Of a DNA stretch of 38,425 nucleotides, positions 38,050 to 38,425 are shown piece after piece; the first letter of the stretch is position 1; each line of letters opens with the position of its first letter. The DNA is taken from the NCBI GenBank assembly GCA_900539855.1, contig UQDO01000016.1:1-38425 (forward strand), read 5' to 3'. Position numbers and translations under genes: made by a program. The notes below the pieces were generated by a model, which worked only from the letters and a program-made list of their open reading frames with translations, did not search any database and was not told where the DNA came from. The stretch is from an uncultured Oscillospiraceae bacterium (lineage in GTDB: Bacteria > Bacillota > Clostridia > Oscillospirales > Acutalibacteraceae).

Positions 38050-38425
38050 ATGTTTGAAGGAAAGCCTTATTTTTACGGAACCGGCAGAAGAAAAAGCTCT
38101 GTCGCCCGTGTTCGCGTATACAACGGAACAGGTAAGATCACCATCAACGACCGCGATATCGAAGATTATTTCGGTCTTGAGACACTGAAGCTCATCGTCC
38201 GTCAGCCGCTCGCACTTACCGGAAATGCCGATAAGTTCGATATCGTTTGCCGCGTTGCAGGCGGCGGCGTTACCGGCCAGGCAGGCGCTATCCGCCACGG
38301 TCTGTCCCGTGCCCTTCTTCAGTTTGATGAGGAGCTCCGTCCGACACTTAAGAAAGCCGGATTCCTCACCCGTGATCCGAGAATGAAAGAGCGTAAGAAA
38401 TACGGTCTCAAAGCCGCCCGTCGCG
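38050..38425 (+). CDS. rpsI: 30S ribosomal protein S9 (3' end cut by the window)
   Basis: 125 codons are present, starting MFEGKPYFYGTGRRKSSVAR and including VRVYNGTGKITIND, GGGVTGQAGAIRHGLSRAL and the near-terminal RDPRMKERKKYGLKAARR. Only the last few residues of the usual C-terminus (RAPQFSKR-like) lie beyond the right edge. GGGAGG precedes the ATG with 9-base spacing. Second gene of the classical L13-S9 operon. Confidence 0.97.
   Translation, partial: MFEGKPYFYGTGRRKSSVARVRVYNGTGKITINDRDIEDYFGLETLKLIVRQPLALTGNADKFDIVCRVAGGGVTGQAGAIRHGLSRALLQFDEELRPTLKKAGFLTRDPRMKERKKYGLKAARR

Noticed and set aside
1..38425. A CRISPR array
   Set aside because: No regularly spaced direct repeats were seen; the repeats found are palindromic, few and irregularly spaced.

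Overview
The window looks like a chromosomal segment of an anaerobic Gram-positive Clostridia, most likely Oscillospirales/Ruminococcaceae-like. Supporting signs are the class III anaerobic ribonucleotide reductase (nrdD-nrdG), a DnaD-domain protein beside a DnaI-type helicase loader, a GGGtGRT/iron-sulfur scaffold pair, strong AGGAGG ribosome binding sites, consensus TTGACA-17-TATAAT promoters and many lipoproteins. This placement is inferred from gene content only.

Layout. 1-1620: debris of mobile elements (two broken serine-recombinase pieces and a DUF4357 tail) beside a tRNA-Ser(GGA) gene. 1854-5009: a CapA-like lipoprotein divergent from an HD-domain phosphohydrolase. 5049-5385: a gene-free stretch packed with hairpins. 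5386-7894: a DUF308 membrane protein, then the two-gene scaffold/GGGtGRT operon. 7977-9363: an AT-rich islet with a 59-residue ribbon-helix-helix-like protein, a divergent SLOG-like protein and a RAYT transposase broken at a copy of its probable own REP palindrome. 9454-15054: a PF06541 membrane protein, a secreted multidomain protein followed by a 50-residue peptide, a polysaccharide deacetylase, and a DUF6506-MmcQ/YjbR pair. 15131-19259: a minus-strand operon gltX-glnS-nif3. 19450-24517: an orphan lipoprotein, an Mrp/NBP35 ATPase, nrdD and nrdG. 24581-35062: a carbohydrate-related locus, with an AraC-type regulator divergent from an orphan solute-binding lipoprotein, two large paralogous secreted proteins, a 44-residue peptide and a GH16 glycoside hydrolase lipoprotein. 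35415-38425: helicase loader and DnaD protein (minus), then rplM and the start of rpsI (plus).

The most interesting signal is a repeated gene pair. A large secreted protein with the same C-terminal domain (SAGLRFRG...LTGLT.DG) is followed within 13-20 bases by a tiny protein, at 10364-13170 and again at 30713-33254. The two tiny proteins share an MKxYxKPExxI start and an identical GGAEVEIS core, and five of the eight core codons differ synonymously. A third, paralogous secreted protein (27496-30630) that ends in a membrane anchor instead of that domain has no such peptide. This suggests a protein/peptide partnership whose function I cannot assign.

A second layer of structure is repeats: a composite intergenic unit (an AATTTTAGTTTA inverted repeat followed by a GGCAGGA hairpin) present twice, the RAYT-linked REP, and a GGCAGGA-stem hairpin family scattered through intergenic regions. 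No CRISPR array and no rRNA were seen.
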